From the NCBI RefSeq assembly GCF_041053105.1, contig NZ_CP163444.1:7658501-7722500 (forward strand): DNA of 64,000 nucleotides, written 5' to 3'. Below, in pieces: positions 7,452 to 15,714 of this stretch (the stretch's first letter is position 1; each line of letters begins with the position of its first letter). A model generated the notes under the pieces. The model made no database searches. It was not told the DNA's origin and worked only from the letters and a program-made list of their open reading frames with translations. The DNA comes from Streptomyces sp. R44 (GTDB lineage: Bacteria > Actinomycetota > Actinomycetes > Streptomycetales > Streptomycetaceae). The translations under genes and the position numbers were made by a program.

Positions 7452-8849
7452 TCAGCCTCGGCCGCGCGCCCCCGCCGTACGCGCCACGAGGAGCAGGAAG
7501 AGCCCGCACGCCGACACGATCAGCCATCCCGGCCGGGTCGCGGCGGCGAGAGCTGTCGGCTCCGCGCCCGCGACCAGGCCGCCGGCGACGGCGATGCCGA
7601 CCGCCACGCCGACCTGGCGCGAGGTGGACGTGATCGCGCCCGCCACCCCGGCCCGGGACGGCGGCAGACCGCCGACCGCGGTGTTCGTCAGAGGGGCGTT
7701 GGCGAAGCCGAAGCCGATGCCGATCAGCAGGAACGCGAGCAGGATCAGCGGGACGCCCGTGTCCCCGTCCAGGCCCACCAGGCACAGACCACCGGCGGCG
7801 GTGAACCCGCCCGCGAGGAGCAGCGGACGCCGGGGCCCGACCCTGCCCACCAGGACCCCGGACCAGGGCGCGCAGACCGTCGCCCCGAGCGCCATGGGCA
7901 GGGTCGCGGCGCCGGCGGCGAGCGGCGTCCAGCCGCGCGCCTCCTGGAGGTAGAGGGTGCTCATGAGCAGGGTCACGTTGAGGGCGACGAAGACCGCCGT
8001 CGCGCCGAGCACCGCCGTGACGAACGGCGGCCGGCGGAACAGCCCGAGGTCCATCAGAGGCTCGTCGCGCCGGAGTTCGACGCGTACGAAGCCGGCGGTG
8101 GCCGCCGCGGTGAGCACGTATCCGGCGAGGGCCGCGGGCGAGGTCCAGCCGATGCGGGGGCCTTCGATGAGGAGACCGACCGTCAGACAGAGCGCGACGG
8201 TGAGGAGCACCTGACCCGGCAGGTCGAGGCGACGGGCGCGCTCCCCGCGGGACTCCGGCACGAACAGGGCGACCAGGACCAGGGCGAGAACCACCACCGG
8301 AGCGTTGAACCAGAAGACCGAACGCCAGCCGAACGCGGCGATGAGCGCACCGCCGGTGACCGGGCCCGCCGCCATGCTCAGCCCGAACACCGAGGCCCAC
8401 ACGCCGATCGCACGGGCCCGCTCGCGGGGGTCGGGCATCGCGTTCACCACGATCGCCAGCGCCACCGGACTCAGCATCGAGGCCCCGATCCCCTGGACGG
8501 CCCGCGCGGCGACGAGCACGCCGAGGGACGGGGCGAGGGCGCACACGAGGGAGGCCAGGCCGAAGACGACCAGCCCGGTCCGGAAGACCCGGCGGCGCCC
8601 GAGGCGGTCGGCGAGGGCGCCGGAGACGATGAGGAGACTCGCCATGACCACGGTGTAGGCGTCGACGACCCACTCCAGGCCATGGGTGCCCACGTCCAGG
8701 CCGCGGCCGATCTCCGGCAGCCCCACATTGACGATGGTGGCGTCGACACCCACCAGGAACATGCTGAGCGCGCAGACCGCGAGCACCGTCCAGCGGCGGC
8801 GTGCGCTCAGCGGGGCGGGTGGCGGAGCGGGCCGGGATGTGGTGAGCAC
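7452..8849 (-). CDS. MFS drug-efflux transporter, DHA2 (14-TM) type
   Basis: The 465-residue protein has about 14 hydrophobic helices. The first helix contains the DHA2 motif LVGVDATIVNVGLPEIG, motif A is ADRLGRRRVFRTG after helix 2, and motif C (antiporter) lies in helix 5 around GPVTGGALI. Members of the EmrB/QacA group export hydrophobic drugs by proton antiport. The GTG start follows GGGGGA at proper distance. An AT-rich inverted repeat about 70 bp upstream is a likely operator. The SnoaL-like gene follows on the same strand, 157 bp downstream. The substrate is unknown. Confidence 0.88.
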   Translation of the reverse strand: MLTTSRPAPPPAPLSARRRWTVLAVCALSMFLVGVDATIVNVGLPEIGRGLDVGTHGLEWVVDAYTVVMASLLIVSGALADRLGRRRVFRTGLVVFGLASLVCALAPSLGVLVAARAVQGIGASMLSPVALAIVVNAMPDPRERARAIGVWASVFGLSMAAGPVTGGALIAAFGWRSVFWFNAPVVVLALVLVALFVPESRGERARRLDLPGQVLLTVALCLTVGLLIEGPRIGWTSPAALAGYVLTAAATAGFVRVELRRDEPLMDLGLFRRPPFVTAVLGATAVFVALNVTLLMSTLYLQEARGWTPLAAGAATLPMALGATVCAPWSGVLVGRVGPRRPLLLAGGFTAAGGLCLVGLDGDTGVPLILLAFLLIGIGFGFANAPLTNTAVGGLPPSRAGVAGAITSTSRQVGVAVGIAVAGGLVAGAEPTALAAATRPGWLIVSACGLFLLLVARTAGARGRG

Positions 8850-8917
8850 GTGAGTTCCCCCTTCGACGGGACCGGACGCCGTCCAGACTCGGACCGGGGA
8901 AGGGGAGTGGCAAAGAA

Positions 8918-8936
8918 TTTTGCGAAGACCGCAAAA
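8918..8936 (-). promoter_or_regulatory. Operator-like inverted repeat upstream of the MFS gene
   Basis: TTTTGCG-N5-CGCAAAA is a perfect 7-bp inverted repeat, strikingly AT-rich for this genome, 69-87 bp upstream of the MFS start. The spacing between TTGC and GCAA is 7 nt, not the 9 nt of a Nur box, so a MarR/TetR-type repressor is more likely. No regulator gene adjoins it. Confidence 0.5.
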
Positions 8937-8944
8937 AGCCGCGC

Positions 8945-9331
8945 TCAGGCGGAGGCGAAGAGATCTCCGGGGGCGTCGTCGAGGACGAATCCGTTGTCGA
9001 AGCGGACGCGGACCGTCAGGCGCAGCTTCCGTTCCTGGTACGCGGTCCACGCGGGTGCCAGCGACTCGACCTGCTCCTCCAGTTGCCGCCTGCTGCCCGG
9101 GGGCATCTGGTGGCCGAAGTCGTCCAGGAGGGATTTGAGGCGCTCGTACTCGCGGACCTCCTGGCTCTGCGGCCGGTCCTCGTCCACCCGCTCGACCGTG
9201 CCCTCGGCACCGGCGGCCAGCGCCAGGAAACCGGCTCCCGCCTCGGGGTCGGCCCCGCCCGCCGGGACGACCTGCCCGGCCAGCCGCAGATCCACCGTCA
9301 GCCGCACGCGCCGGCCCTCGTTGAGCGTCAT
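8945..9331 (-). CDS. Hypothetical protein
   Basis: The 128-residue protein starts MTLNEGRRVRLTVDLRLAG and ends FDNGFVLDDAPGDLFASA. It is acidic, soluble and looks like an alternation of beta strands at the ends with a helical, charged middle (VREYERLKSLLDDFG). There is no signal peptide or membrane segment. The strand-rich ends, with VRLTVDLRLAGQVV near the start and LRLTVRVRF near the end, suggest a small barrel, possibly an SH3-like fold, but this is guesswork. It lies upstream of the MFS gene on the same strand. No family recognised. Confidence 0.6.
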   Translation of the reverse strand: MTLNEGRRVRLTVDLRLAGQVVPAGGADPEAGAGFLALAAGAEGTVERVDEDRPQSQEVREYERLKSLLDDFGHQMPPGSRRQLEEQVESLAPAWTAYQERKLRLTVRVRFDNGFVLDDAPGDLFASA

Positions 9332-9401
9332 CGGTCCTTCGTCTCCATGGTGTCGGGGCTGTCATTATCCGGCGCCTGGGCCGTCCCGGTTACGCGCGTG
9401 G

Positions 9402-9435
9402 CCCCGTACGGGTGGACTCGCCGCCCCCGTACGGG
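9402..9435. repeat. Pair of identical 11-bp palindromic boxes
   Basis: CCCCGTACGGG occurs at 9402-9412 and again at 9425-9435, a 23-bp period (about two helical turns). Each contains the palindrome CCCGTACGGG. They lie between the divergent hypothetical gene and the secreted hydrolase gene and could be a dimeric operator for either. Confidence 0.4.
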
Positions 9436-9515
9436 AGGGGCGGGCCGCCGCCCCGGCCTCCGGTGGTGATGTGGCCCTCCCGAAGCTCTCGTGACCCGGA
9501 AGAGGCGCCCCCCAC

Positions 9516-10730
9516 ATGCGACGTATCCCCTCCCGACGGCTGTTCGCCGCGACGCTGCTCGTGGCGTCGGTGCTGGCCCCGATGACGGCGACGCCCGCCA
9601 CCGCCGTCCACGCCGTGACCGCGGCGGCCGTCGGCGCCCAGCGGCACGGCGAGGACGACTGCCCGCCGGACGGACTCGGCCCCGAACTCACCGCCCGGCT
9701 CGACAAGGCCATCGAGGACGTTCGCAAGCAGGCCGGCATCCCCGGGGTCGCCGTCGGCCTCTGGATGCCGGGCCGGGGCAGCTACGTCCGCGCGACCGGC
9801 GTCGCGAACAAGGTCACCGGCGAGCCGATGACCACCGAGGGCTACATCCGCATCGGCAGCGAGACCAAGACCTTCACGGTCACCGCGCTCCTGAAGCTCG
9901 TCGACGACCACCGCATCCGCCTCGACGACCCCATCGCCCGGTACGTCCACGGCGTGCCCAACGGCCACCGGATCACCCTGCGCCACCTCGCCGAGATGCG
10001 CAGCGGCCTCTTCCCGTACACCTCGGACCCCGGCTTCATCCACGACCTGCTCAGCGAGCCGGAGCGCTACTTCAGCCCGGAGGAGGCGCTCGCGTACGGC
10101 TTCAAGCACAAGAACACCTTCAAGCCGGGCGCGAAGTTCGAGTACTCGAACTCGAACCTCGTCCTGCTCGGCCTGGTGGTCGAGAAGGTCAGTGGCCAGC
10201 CACTCGAACGGTTCCTCCGCAACCGGGTGCTCCGGCCGGCCCATTTGCGCCACACACTCCTCCCGACCGGGCCCGAGTTCCCCGAGCCGCACCCCCGCGG
10301 CTACACGAACCAGACGCTCGACGGCGCGACCGTGGACAGCACGGACTGGAACCCCAGCTGGGCCTGGGCGGCCGGGGCGATGATCTCCGACCAGCACGAC
10401 CTGCGGCGCTGGGCGAAGATCCTCGCCACCGGGGAGCTGCTGAGCCGCGAGACGCAGGCGCAGCGTCTGCGGACGCTGCCGACGGGCTTTCCCGGCCTCA
10501 GCTACGGCCTCGGCATCTTCGACGCGAACGGCTGGATCGGGCACAACGGGTCGATCCCGGGGTACGAGACGGTGACGGTGTACCTGCCGGAGCGGGACGC
10601 CACGCTGGTCGTCATGATCAACACGGACAGCCTCAGCCAGGGCCAGGAACCCTCCACGCTCCTGGCCCGGGCGATCACGTCGATCGTGACCCCGGACCAC
10701 GTCTACGCGGGCGGCATCCAACCGCGCTAG
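9516..10730 (+). CDS. Secreted serine hydrolase, beta-lactamase/DD-peptidase family (S12)
   Basis: The 404-residue protein has a signal peptide (MRRIPSRRLF, hydrophobic core, ATA near residue 30). The penicillin-binding fold follows with catalytic motif S115-E-T-K118, second motif Y210-S-N, and third motif HNG in WIGHNGSIPG. This combination is that of class C beta-lactamases, R61-type D-alanyl-D-alanine carboxypeptidases and related esterases. R61-like activity on peptidoglycan stem peptides is the best guess for a secreted Streptomyces protein; beta-lactamase activity cannot be excluded. The ATG is 12 bp after a GTGACC start alternative and gives the standard signal peptide. Confidence 0.85.
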   Translation: MRRIPSRRLFAATLLVASVLAPMTATPATAVHAVTAAAVGAQRHGEDDCPPDGLGPELTARLDKAIEDVRKQAGIPGVAVGLWMPGRGSYVRATGVANKVTGEPMTTEGYIRIGSETKTFTVTALLKLVDDHRIRLDDPIARYVHGVPNGHRITLRHLAEMRSGLFPYTSDPGFIHDLLSEPERYFSPEEALAYGFKHKNTFKPGAKFEYSNSNLVLLGLVVEKVSGQPLERFLRNRVLRPAHLRHTLLPTGPEFPEPHPRGYTNQTLDGATVDSTDWNPSWAWAAGAMISDQHDLRRWAKILATGELLSRETQAQRLRTLPTGFPGLSYGLGIFDANGWIGHNGSIPGYETVTVYLPERDATLVVMINTDSLSQGQEPSTLLARAITSIVTPDHVYAGGIQPR

Positions 10731-10737
10731 CCCCCCC

Positions 10738-11014
10738 CGTTGTGGGCATGCGTTCCTCCCCCAGACTTCGTCCGGGAGGTGCCCCCAGGGCGGAACGGGT
10801 GGGCACAACGGAACGGCGCCCTTGCCGGCGCCCGAGGCTTCCGAGCTTGAACCCGCACCACGTCGTGCGCCGCGCATTGGGTGCGGGTCCAGGCTCGGAA
10901 CGCGGAGGCGCCGCTGAGCGCGCCCGTCCCGTGTGCCCACCCTCCCCCAAGCTCTCGGCTTCGCTCGAGCAGGGGGGACCCCCATCGCCCCAGCGGGACG
11001 ATTGCCCACACGGG
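10738..11014. repeat. Long imperfect inverted-repeat element (about 277 bp)
   Basis: The stretch without a gene between 10731 and 11084 is filled by this element. The left end CCGTTGTGGGCA matches the right end (CCCGTGTGGGCA on the other strand), and both arms then carry in the same order a nested hairpin rich in C5 runs, GGGTGGGCAC, an ACGGG/ACGGC box and TTCCGAGC. The arms meet at a central stem ACCCGCACC/GGTGCGGGT. The nested hairpins with CCTCCCCCA and GGGGGGACCCCC are of a type dispersed in Streptomyces genomes. It has no coding capacity and may be a non-autonomous mobile repeat and a terminator. Confidence 0.6.
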
Positions 11015-11084
11015 CAGCGGGGCACCGCCCAGCGGAGGTCGATCGTGGCCGCGTGTCCGAGACTGGGTGGGAGGAGGTGGGCGA

Positions 11085-11555
11085 GTGGGAGGCGGTGACG
11101 ACGGCGACGCCCGGCCCCCGCACCAGGTCCGCAGGCTCGTGCTGCACGGGACCCGCGGGGTCGTCTCGCGCTGCCGTGACTTCACGGCGGAGGCCCTGGC
11201 CGACTGGGGGTGGCTCCCGGCGGACGGCGAGGAGGCGGAGGAGCGGGTGGAGGACGTCCTGCTGTTGGTGTCGGAGGTCGTCACCAACGCGTGTCTGCAC
11301 GCCGGAGGCCCGGAGGAGTTCGTCCTGCGGCACGGGGACGGCCGACTGCGCGTGGAGGTGTCCGACGCCAGCCCGGAGCATCCGCGCGTACGGGCGGCCC
11401 GGTCTCCCGCGCTGCCCGGCGGGCACGGACTGATGGTCCTGGACCGGCTGGCCGGCGACTGGGGCAGCCGGGACAAGGCCCCGGGGGCCGTGGGCAAGGT
11501 GGTGTGGCTGGAGGTCAGCGGCCCGCCCGGAAGGGCGACGGGGCGGCCGGATTAG
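11085..11555 (+). CDS. RsbW-like ATP-binding protein (anti-sigma kinase family)
   Basis: The 156-residue protein is a stand-alone HATPase_c domain. The N box is in LLLVSEVVTNACLHAGG and the G box in LPGGHGLMVLDRLAGDWG. Streptomyces has dozens of these RsbW/SpoIIAB-like proteins; a minority are proven anti-sigma factor kinases. No cognate sigma factor or anti-anti-sigma (STAS) gene adjoins it, so the partner is unknown. GTG at 11085 is preferred because GGAGG lies 7 nt upstream; GTG at 11067 is possible. Its leader is the large inverted-repeat element. Confidence 0.72.
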   Translation: MGGGDDGDARPPHQVRRLVLHGTRGVVSRCRDFTAEALADWGWLPADGEEAEERVEDVLLLVSEVVTNACLHAGGPEEFVLRHGDGRLRVEVSDASPEHPRVRAARSPALPGGHGLMVLDRLAGDWGSRDKAPGAVGKVVWLEVSGPPGRATGRPD

Positions 11556-11619
11556 ATCGCACCGGGGCGGGCAGCCGCCGCACGTGGGGGCAGTCGTCTC
11601 CGACGGAGAGGAGCGGATC

Positions 11620-11946
11620 ATGCCGCGCGGATCGAACGCCAAGCGGGAACGGCAGTACGAGCACATCAAGGAGAGCGCCCTGGACCGGGGCGAGAGCACG
11701 AAGCGGGCGGAGGAGATCGCCGCGCGCACGGTGAACAAGGAGCGGGCGCGGTCCGGCGAGTCGAAGACCGCGAGCAAGAGCTCGACGCAGGACATGTCCT
11801 CCTCGCGTCGCGGCGGGAAGCGCTCGCACAGCGGCTCGGAGGGGCCCACGTACGACCAGTTGTACGCCGAGGCCCAGCGCCGCAACATCCACGGCCGTTC
11901 CTCGATGGACAAGGCCGAGCTGAAGCGGGCCCTGGGCGGTCAGTGA
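11620..11946 (+). CDS. Small basic protein with a Rho-N/SAP-like C-terminal motif
   Basis: The 108-residue protein is highly charged: MPRGSNAKRERQYEHIKESA begins a long basic/acidic helix, a Ser/Lys-rich linker follows, and the end (YDQLYAEAQRRNIHGRSSMDKAELKRALG) has the helix-turn-helix of Rho N-terminal or SAP-like nucleic acid-binding modules, split here only in concept. Homologues in Streptomyces are often labelled plasmid stabilisation protein without proof. It probably binds nucleic acid. SD GGAG lies 7-8 nt before the ATG. It overlaps the convergent carboxyltransferase by 7 bp. Confidence 0.65.
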   Translation: MPRGSNAKRERQYEHIKESALDRGESTKRAEEIAARTVNKERARSGESKTASKSSTQDMSSSRRGGKRSHSGSEGPTYDQLYAEAQRRNIHGRSSMDKAELKRALGGQ

Positions 11947-13295
11947 GGAGCCTCGGACGCTCCTTCCACGACGCCCCGGACGACGCCCAGGTCCACCAGG
12001 TCCTGGGGGCGCAGACGGAGTCGGTCGGCCGTGGTGGCCGCCTCGCCGGGGGCCTGTTTGAGGATCGCGGTGGCCAGTTCGGGCGCGATCACGGAGAAGT
12101 AACTGTCGGGCGTGGCCCAGGTGTTGCCCGGGGCGGCGAGGGCGAGAGCACCGCCCGAGCCGCCCTCGCCGATGAGCAGTGAGGTGAGCGGGGTACGGGC
12201 GGCGGCGACGGCGCCGAACAGCTCGGCGATGGCCGGGCCCGCGCCCGCACGCTCCGCCGCCGGGTCGTTCGCCGCGCCGGGGGTGTCGATCAGGGTGAGC
12301 ACCGGGATGCCGAGGCGGTCGGCCAGACGCACGAGGCGGGCCGCCGTGCGGAAGCCCGCAGGGCGGGTCGCGGTGCCGCACTGCGCCGCGTAGGCGACGG
12401 TACGGCCGTCGGGGAGCCGCCCGAAGCCGCACCGCATCCCCGGGTCGACGCCCCCGCAGCGGTCACCGGAGATCTCCTCGCGCAGGGTGAAGTGGGCGTC
12501 GAGGTACGCGTCGGCCCGGGGCCGGTCGGGGTGCCGGGCCCGCGCCACGGCCTCCCGGCCGCTCGCGGCGGGCGGCACGCCCGGGTCGCCGAGCGCGTAC
12601 GGCGGCGCCACCGGGCCCTCTGCGGGGCGGACGAGCAGCGAGAGCCAGCGTCCGAGGGTCTCGCGCAGCGCGGCGGGCGGCACGATCGCGTCGAGGTGAC
12701 CGTGGGCGAGCTGCCCCTCCGCGGTGTACGCGGCCGGGTCCGCGTCCGGCGGCCGTACGCGGGAGCCGGCGAAGCCGACCTGCGCGCCGGGCAGGGCCAG
12801 GACGACATCGGAGCCGGCGCCCAGCGTGGCCCAGCCGCCACCCGTCGTCGGATCCCGCAGGACGGCGATCCGGGGCAGACCCGCCGCCCGGGTGAGCTCG
12901 GACTCGCGGGCCAGGTACTGGAGTTGGAGGAGGGCGCGCATGCCCTCGTGCATCCGGCTGCCGCCGGTGGCCGGCAGGACCACCACGGGCAGTCGGCGCG
13001 CCCGGGCCAGCGCGTGGGCGGCGGCCGCCCGCGCACCCGTCCGCTCGCCGAGGGACCCGCCGAGGAAGCGGAACTCGAAGGAGATCAGTACCGCCTCCAC
13101 CCCGCCCACCACGGCCGTGCCGCAGACCACCGACTCGGTCTCGCCGGTGCGGTCGGCGGCGCGCGCGTGGGCGGCCGCGTAGCCGGGCCAGCCGATGGGT
13201 CCGTCGCCGGTCAAAGGACCTTCCGCGAAGGGGAGTTCGCTGAAGTCGTCGGTGACGAGGGCGATCGCCTCGCGTGCCGTCGTCGGGTCGCTCAT
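11940..13295 (-). CDS. Acyl-CoA carboxyltransferase-type protein (fused AccD-AccA-like halves)
   Basis: The 451-residue protein has two crotonase-superfamily carboxyltransferase halves. The first has [14 protein letters not shown] and [12 protein letters not shown], the second [18 protein letters not shown] and [13 protein letters not shown], which form oxyanion holes for the CoA thioester and for biotin. The N-terminal Cys4 zinc ribbon of bacterial AccD is absent. No biotin carboxylase or biotin carrier gene lies nearby, so it must borrow these or act on another acyl donor. The fused arrangement is like actinobacterial AccD1/PccB-type or malonate-decarboxylase subunits; its substrate cannot be fixed. 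It is transcribed alone. Confidence 0.78.
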   Translation of the reverse strand: MSDPTTAREAIALVTDDFSELPFAEGPLTGDGPIGWPGYAAAHARAADRTGETESVVCGTAVVGGVEAVLISFEFRFLGGSLGERTGARAAAAHALARARRLPVVVLPATGGSRMHEGMRALLQLQYLARESELTRAAGLPRIAVLRDPTTGGGWATLGAGSDVVLALPGAQVGFAGSRVRPPDADPAAYTAEGQLAHGHLDAIVPPAALRETLGRWLSLLVRPAEGPVAPPYALGDPGVPPAASGREAVARARHPDRPRADAYLDAHFTLREEISGDRCGGVDPGMRCGFGRLPDGRTVAYAAQCGTATRPAGFRTAARLVRLADRLGIPVLTLIDTPGAANDPAAERAGAGPAIAELFGAVAAARTPLTSLLIGEGGSGGALALAAPGNTWATPDSYFSVIAPELATAILKQAPGEAATTADRLRLRPQDLVDLGVVRGVVEGASEAPH

Positions 13296-13353
13296 GCGGG
13301 CCTCGCCGCTCCTCGCCGGAGTGTGCGTACGGGATGGTGCGGTGCTGCGTCCA

Positions 13354-13389
13354 CCGTACCGCCCGGTAGCCGGCTGCCGGGCGGTACGG
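13354..13389 (-). terminator. Strong hairpin terminator
   Basis: A perfect 13-bp stem, CCGTACCGCCCGG with CCGGGCGGTACGG, closes a 10-nt loop that is itself palindromic (AGCCGGCT). It begins 15 bp past the stop of the cyclic-nucleotide-domain gene and lies before the carboxyltransferase start. Confidence 0.7.
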
Positions 13390-13403
13390 AGGCGAGGTGC
13401 CCG

Positions 13404-13862
13404 TCAGGCCAGGATGCCGCTCCCGTGCGGTGCGTACAGGTCCAGGAGCCGGACCCGGGTCACATGGAGACGGTGGGCGAGGATCGCCCCCACCCAGAAG
13501 ACGACCGCGGAGCCGAACTCCGGGTCCGAGTGGCACATCGACCGGACGGCCGGGGCGTCGAACTCGTACGCCCGCACCGGGGTCATCGCCTCGGCCCCCG
13601 ACTGGCACAGGTACGGCGGGAACAGCCAGGAAAGGCCGACCAGCTCCCCGTGGCGCAGGGTCTCGATCACGGGCGCCCCACGGCCCGGCACCTTCGCGTC
13701 GAGGGTCACCGCGCCCGTCTTCACGATCCAGAACCGGTCGGCGTGCTGCTGCTCCTCGAACAGCCGATGGCCGGACTCGAAGTACACGTCCTCGGCGAAG
13801 GCCATCAGGCGCTCCCGGTGCTCCGGGGGCAACGTGCTGACCTTGGGCGCGGCTCTCGTCAT
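13404..13862 (-). CDS. Cyclic nucleotide-binding-domain protein without HTH
   Basis: The 152-residue protein is one Crp-like beta-roll: a strand-rich region with [23 protein letters not shown], then [17 protein letters not shown] at the position of the phosphate-binding cassette, then a C-terminal helix that ends in LLDLYAPHG. The C-terminal winged helix of Crp/Fnr regulators is absent, so it is not itself a DNA-binding factor. The cassette lacks the arginine-serine pair typical of cAMP binding (LSWLFPPYL instead of RSA), so nucleotide binding is doubtful. GAGGAGGG precedes the ATG. In Streptomyces such proteins often accompany redox enzymes; no such partner is seen here. Confidence 0.78.
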   Translation of the reverse strand: MTRAAPKVSTLPPEHRERLMAFAEDVYFESGHRLFEEQQHADRFWIVKTGAVTLDAKVPGRGAPVIETLRHGELVGLSWLFPPYLCQSGAEAMTPVRAYEFDAPAVRSMCHSDPEFGSAVVFWVGAILAHRLHVTRVRLLDLYAPHGSGILA

Positions 13863-14078
13863 GGCGGACCCTCCTCGCGCACTCGGCTCCCACCCCCCAG
13901 TGTGGGCCCGCCCGCCCCCACGTGCAGGGTCCGGACCGGCCGACCGGGTGCCGACGCGCAGGGTGGTCCCGGGACCACCCTCCGTACACCCTTCGTCCGG
14001 AGTGCGCGCGCCGGGCCGAGGGCGGAGCATGAACGTGAGGAGGGGGCGGCAAGCGGGGGCGTGACCCTGGAGGGTGCC

Positions 14079-14834
14079 ATGCCCGTCCCGGACGGCGGCG
14101 ACGAGCTCGTCGTGCTGCGCGGGGTCGACAAGCACTTCGGCCCCCTGCACGTCCTCCAGTCCATCGACCTCACGATCCACCGCGGCGAGGTCGTCGTCGT
14201 CATCGGGCCTTCGGGCTCGGGGAAGTCGACGCTGTGCCGGGCGATCAACCGCCTGGAGACCATCGACGCGGGGGAGATCGTCGTCGACGGGCGGCCGCTG
14301 CCCGCCGAGGGACGCGAGCTGGCGGCCCTGCGGGCCGATGTGGGCATGGTCTTCCAGTCCTTCAACCTCTTCGCGCACAAGACCGTCCTCGACAATGTGA
14401 CCCTCGGGCAGATCAAGGTCCGCAAGAAGGAGCGGAAGAAGGCCGAGGGGAGGGCCCGCACCCTCCTCGACCGGGTCGGCGTCGCCTCCCAGGCCGACAA
14501 GTACCCTGCCCAGCTCTCCGGAGGCCAGCAGCAGCGTGTGGCGATCGCCCGCGCCCTCGCCATGGATCCGAAGGTGATGCTCTTCGACGAGCCGACCTCC
14601 GCGCTCGACCCCGAGATGATCAACGAGGTTCTGGAGGTCATGCAGCAACTGGCCCGGGACGGCATGACGATGGTGGTCGTCACCCACGAGATGGGATTCG
14701 CCCGCTCCGCCGCCAACCGCGTGGTCTTCATGGCCGACGGAAAGATCGTCGAGGAGACCTCCCCGGACGAGTTCTTCAGCAACCCGCGCAGCGAGCGCGC
14801 CAAGGACTTCCTGTCCAAGATCCTCCACCACTGA
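14079..14834 (+). CDS. gluA: Amino acid ABC transporter ATPase (glutamate type)
   Basis: The 251-residue ATPase has Walker [10 protein letters not shown] (43-51), Q loop in [10 protein letters not shown], signature LSGGQQQR, Walker B VMLFDEP and switch histidine in VVTHEMGFA. This is the polar amino acid (PAAT) family; order ATPase, binding protein, permease, permease matches the Corynebacterium gluABCD and Streptomyces glutamate operons. It drives uptake at the inner face of the membrane. The ATG is chosen over GTG at 14061 because GGAGGG lies 5 nt before it. First gene of the operon. Glutamate specificity is inferred from operon order and similarity, hence a provisional symbol. Confidence 0.85.
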   Translation: MPVPDGGDELVVLRGVDKHFGPLHVLQSIDLTIHRGEVVVVIGPSGSGKSTLCRAINRLETIDAGEIVVDGRPLPAEGRELAALRADVGMVFQSFNLFAHKTVLDNVTLGQIKVRKKERKKAEGRARTLLDRVGVASQADKYPAQLSGGQQQRVAIARALAMDPKVMLFDEPTSALDPEMINEVLEVMQQLARDGMTMVVVTHEMGFARSAANRVVFMADGKIVEETSPDEFFSNPRSERAKDFLSKILHH

Positions 14835-14861
14835 CCTGTTCAGCCCTCAGAGGTGATCCCC

Positions 14862-15704
14862 ATGAACACGCTCAGGACCAGCAGGGCCACCGTCGCCGCC
14901 GCCGCGGCCGTCGTGCTCTCCTTCACCTCCGCCGGATTCGCGAACGGCGCGGCCGGCGCGCACCGCGACAACGGCGACAAGATCACCGTCGGCATCAAAT
15001 TCGACCAGCCCGGCATCGGTCTGAAGACCCCCGACGGCACCTACACCGGCTTCGACGTCGACGTGGCGACGTACATCGCCAAGCAGCTCGGCCACGACCC
15101 GAAGGACATCGTCTGGAAGGAGGCCAAGAGCGCCGACCGGGAGACCCTGCTCCAGCGCGGCGACGTGGACTTCATCGCGGCCTCGTACTCGATCAATCCC
15201 AAGCGGGCCGAGAAGGTCGACTTCGCGGGCCCGTACCTCCTGGCCCACCAGGACGTCCTGATCCGGGCCGATGACGACTCGATCAAGAAGCCGTCCGACC
15301 TGAACAACAAGAAGCTCTGCTCGGTCACCGGCTCGACCTCCGCGCAGAACGTCAAGGACAAGATCGCCCCCGACGCCCAGCTCCAGGAGTACGGCGGCTA
15401 CTCCGAGTGCCTGACCGGACTGGAGAACGGGGTCATCGACGCCGTCACCACCGACGACTCGATCCTCGCCGGTTACGCCGCGCAGCCCGAGTTCAAGGGC
15501 AAGTTCAAGCTCGGCGGCTTCAAGATGAGCAACGAGAACTACGGCATCGGCGTCCAGAAGGGCAGCGAACTCAAGGCCAAGATCAACACGGCCCTGGAGA
15601 AGATGGTCGCCGACGGCTCGTGGCAGGCGGCGGTCGACAAGAACTTCGGTCCGGCCGGTTACAAGAACGAGCCCGCCCCGAAGATCGGCGTCGTCGTCCA
15701 GTGA
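14862..15704 (+). CDS. gluB: Amino acid-binding protein of the ABC transporter, no lipobox
   Basis: The 280-residue protein is a family 3 solute-binding protein: ITVGIKFDQPGIGLKTPDG, then GFDVDVATYIAKQLG, then the QRGDVDFIAASYSI and KVDFAGPYL blocks that bind the amino acid. The signal region (MNTLRTSRATV, hydrophobic core, SAGFANGAAGA) has no cysteine, so the protein cannot be lipid-anchored, unlike most Gram-positive binding proteins. It would be released outside the cell or held by the permease. An excellent SD (AGAGGTGAT) lies 4 nt before ATG 14862; GTG at 14853 overlaps it and is unlikely. Confidence 0.85.
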   Translation: MNTLRTSRATVAAAAAVVLSFTSAGFANGAAGAHRDNGDKITVGIKFDQPGIGLKTPDGTYTGFDVDVATYIAKQLGHDPKDIVWKEAKSADRETLLQRGDVDFIAASYSINPKRAEKVDFAGPYLLAHQDVLIRADDDSIKKPSDLNNKKLCSVTGSTSAQNVKDKIAPDAQLQEYGGYSECLTGLENGVIDAVTTDDSILAGYAAQPEFKGKFKLGGFKMSNENYGIGVQKGSELKAKINTALEKMVADGSWQAAVDKNFGPAGYKNEPAPKIGVVVQ

Positions 15705-15714
15705 GCAGGCAGCC

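Noticed and set aside
8918..8936. Reading the MFS operator as a Nur box
   Set aside because: TTGC and GCAA are 7 nt apart, while the Nur box needs 9, and a drug exporter is not a nickel gene.
12492..14060. Long plus-strand frame running into the glutamate ATPase
   Set aside because: It crosses two minus-strand genes and has no protein-like composition before the ATPase start at 14079.
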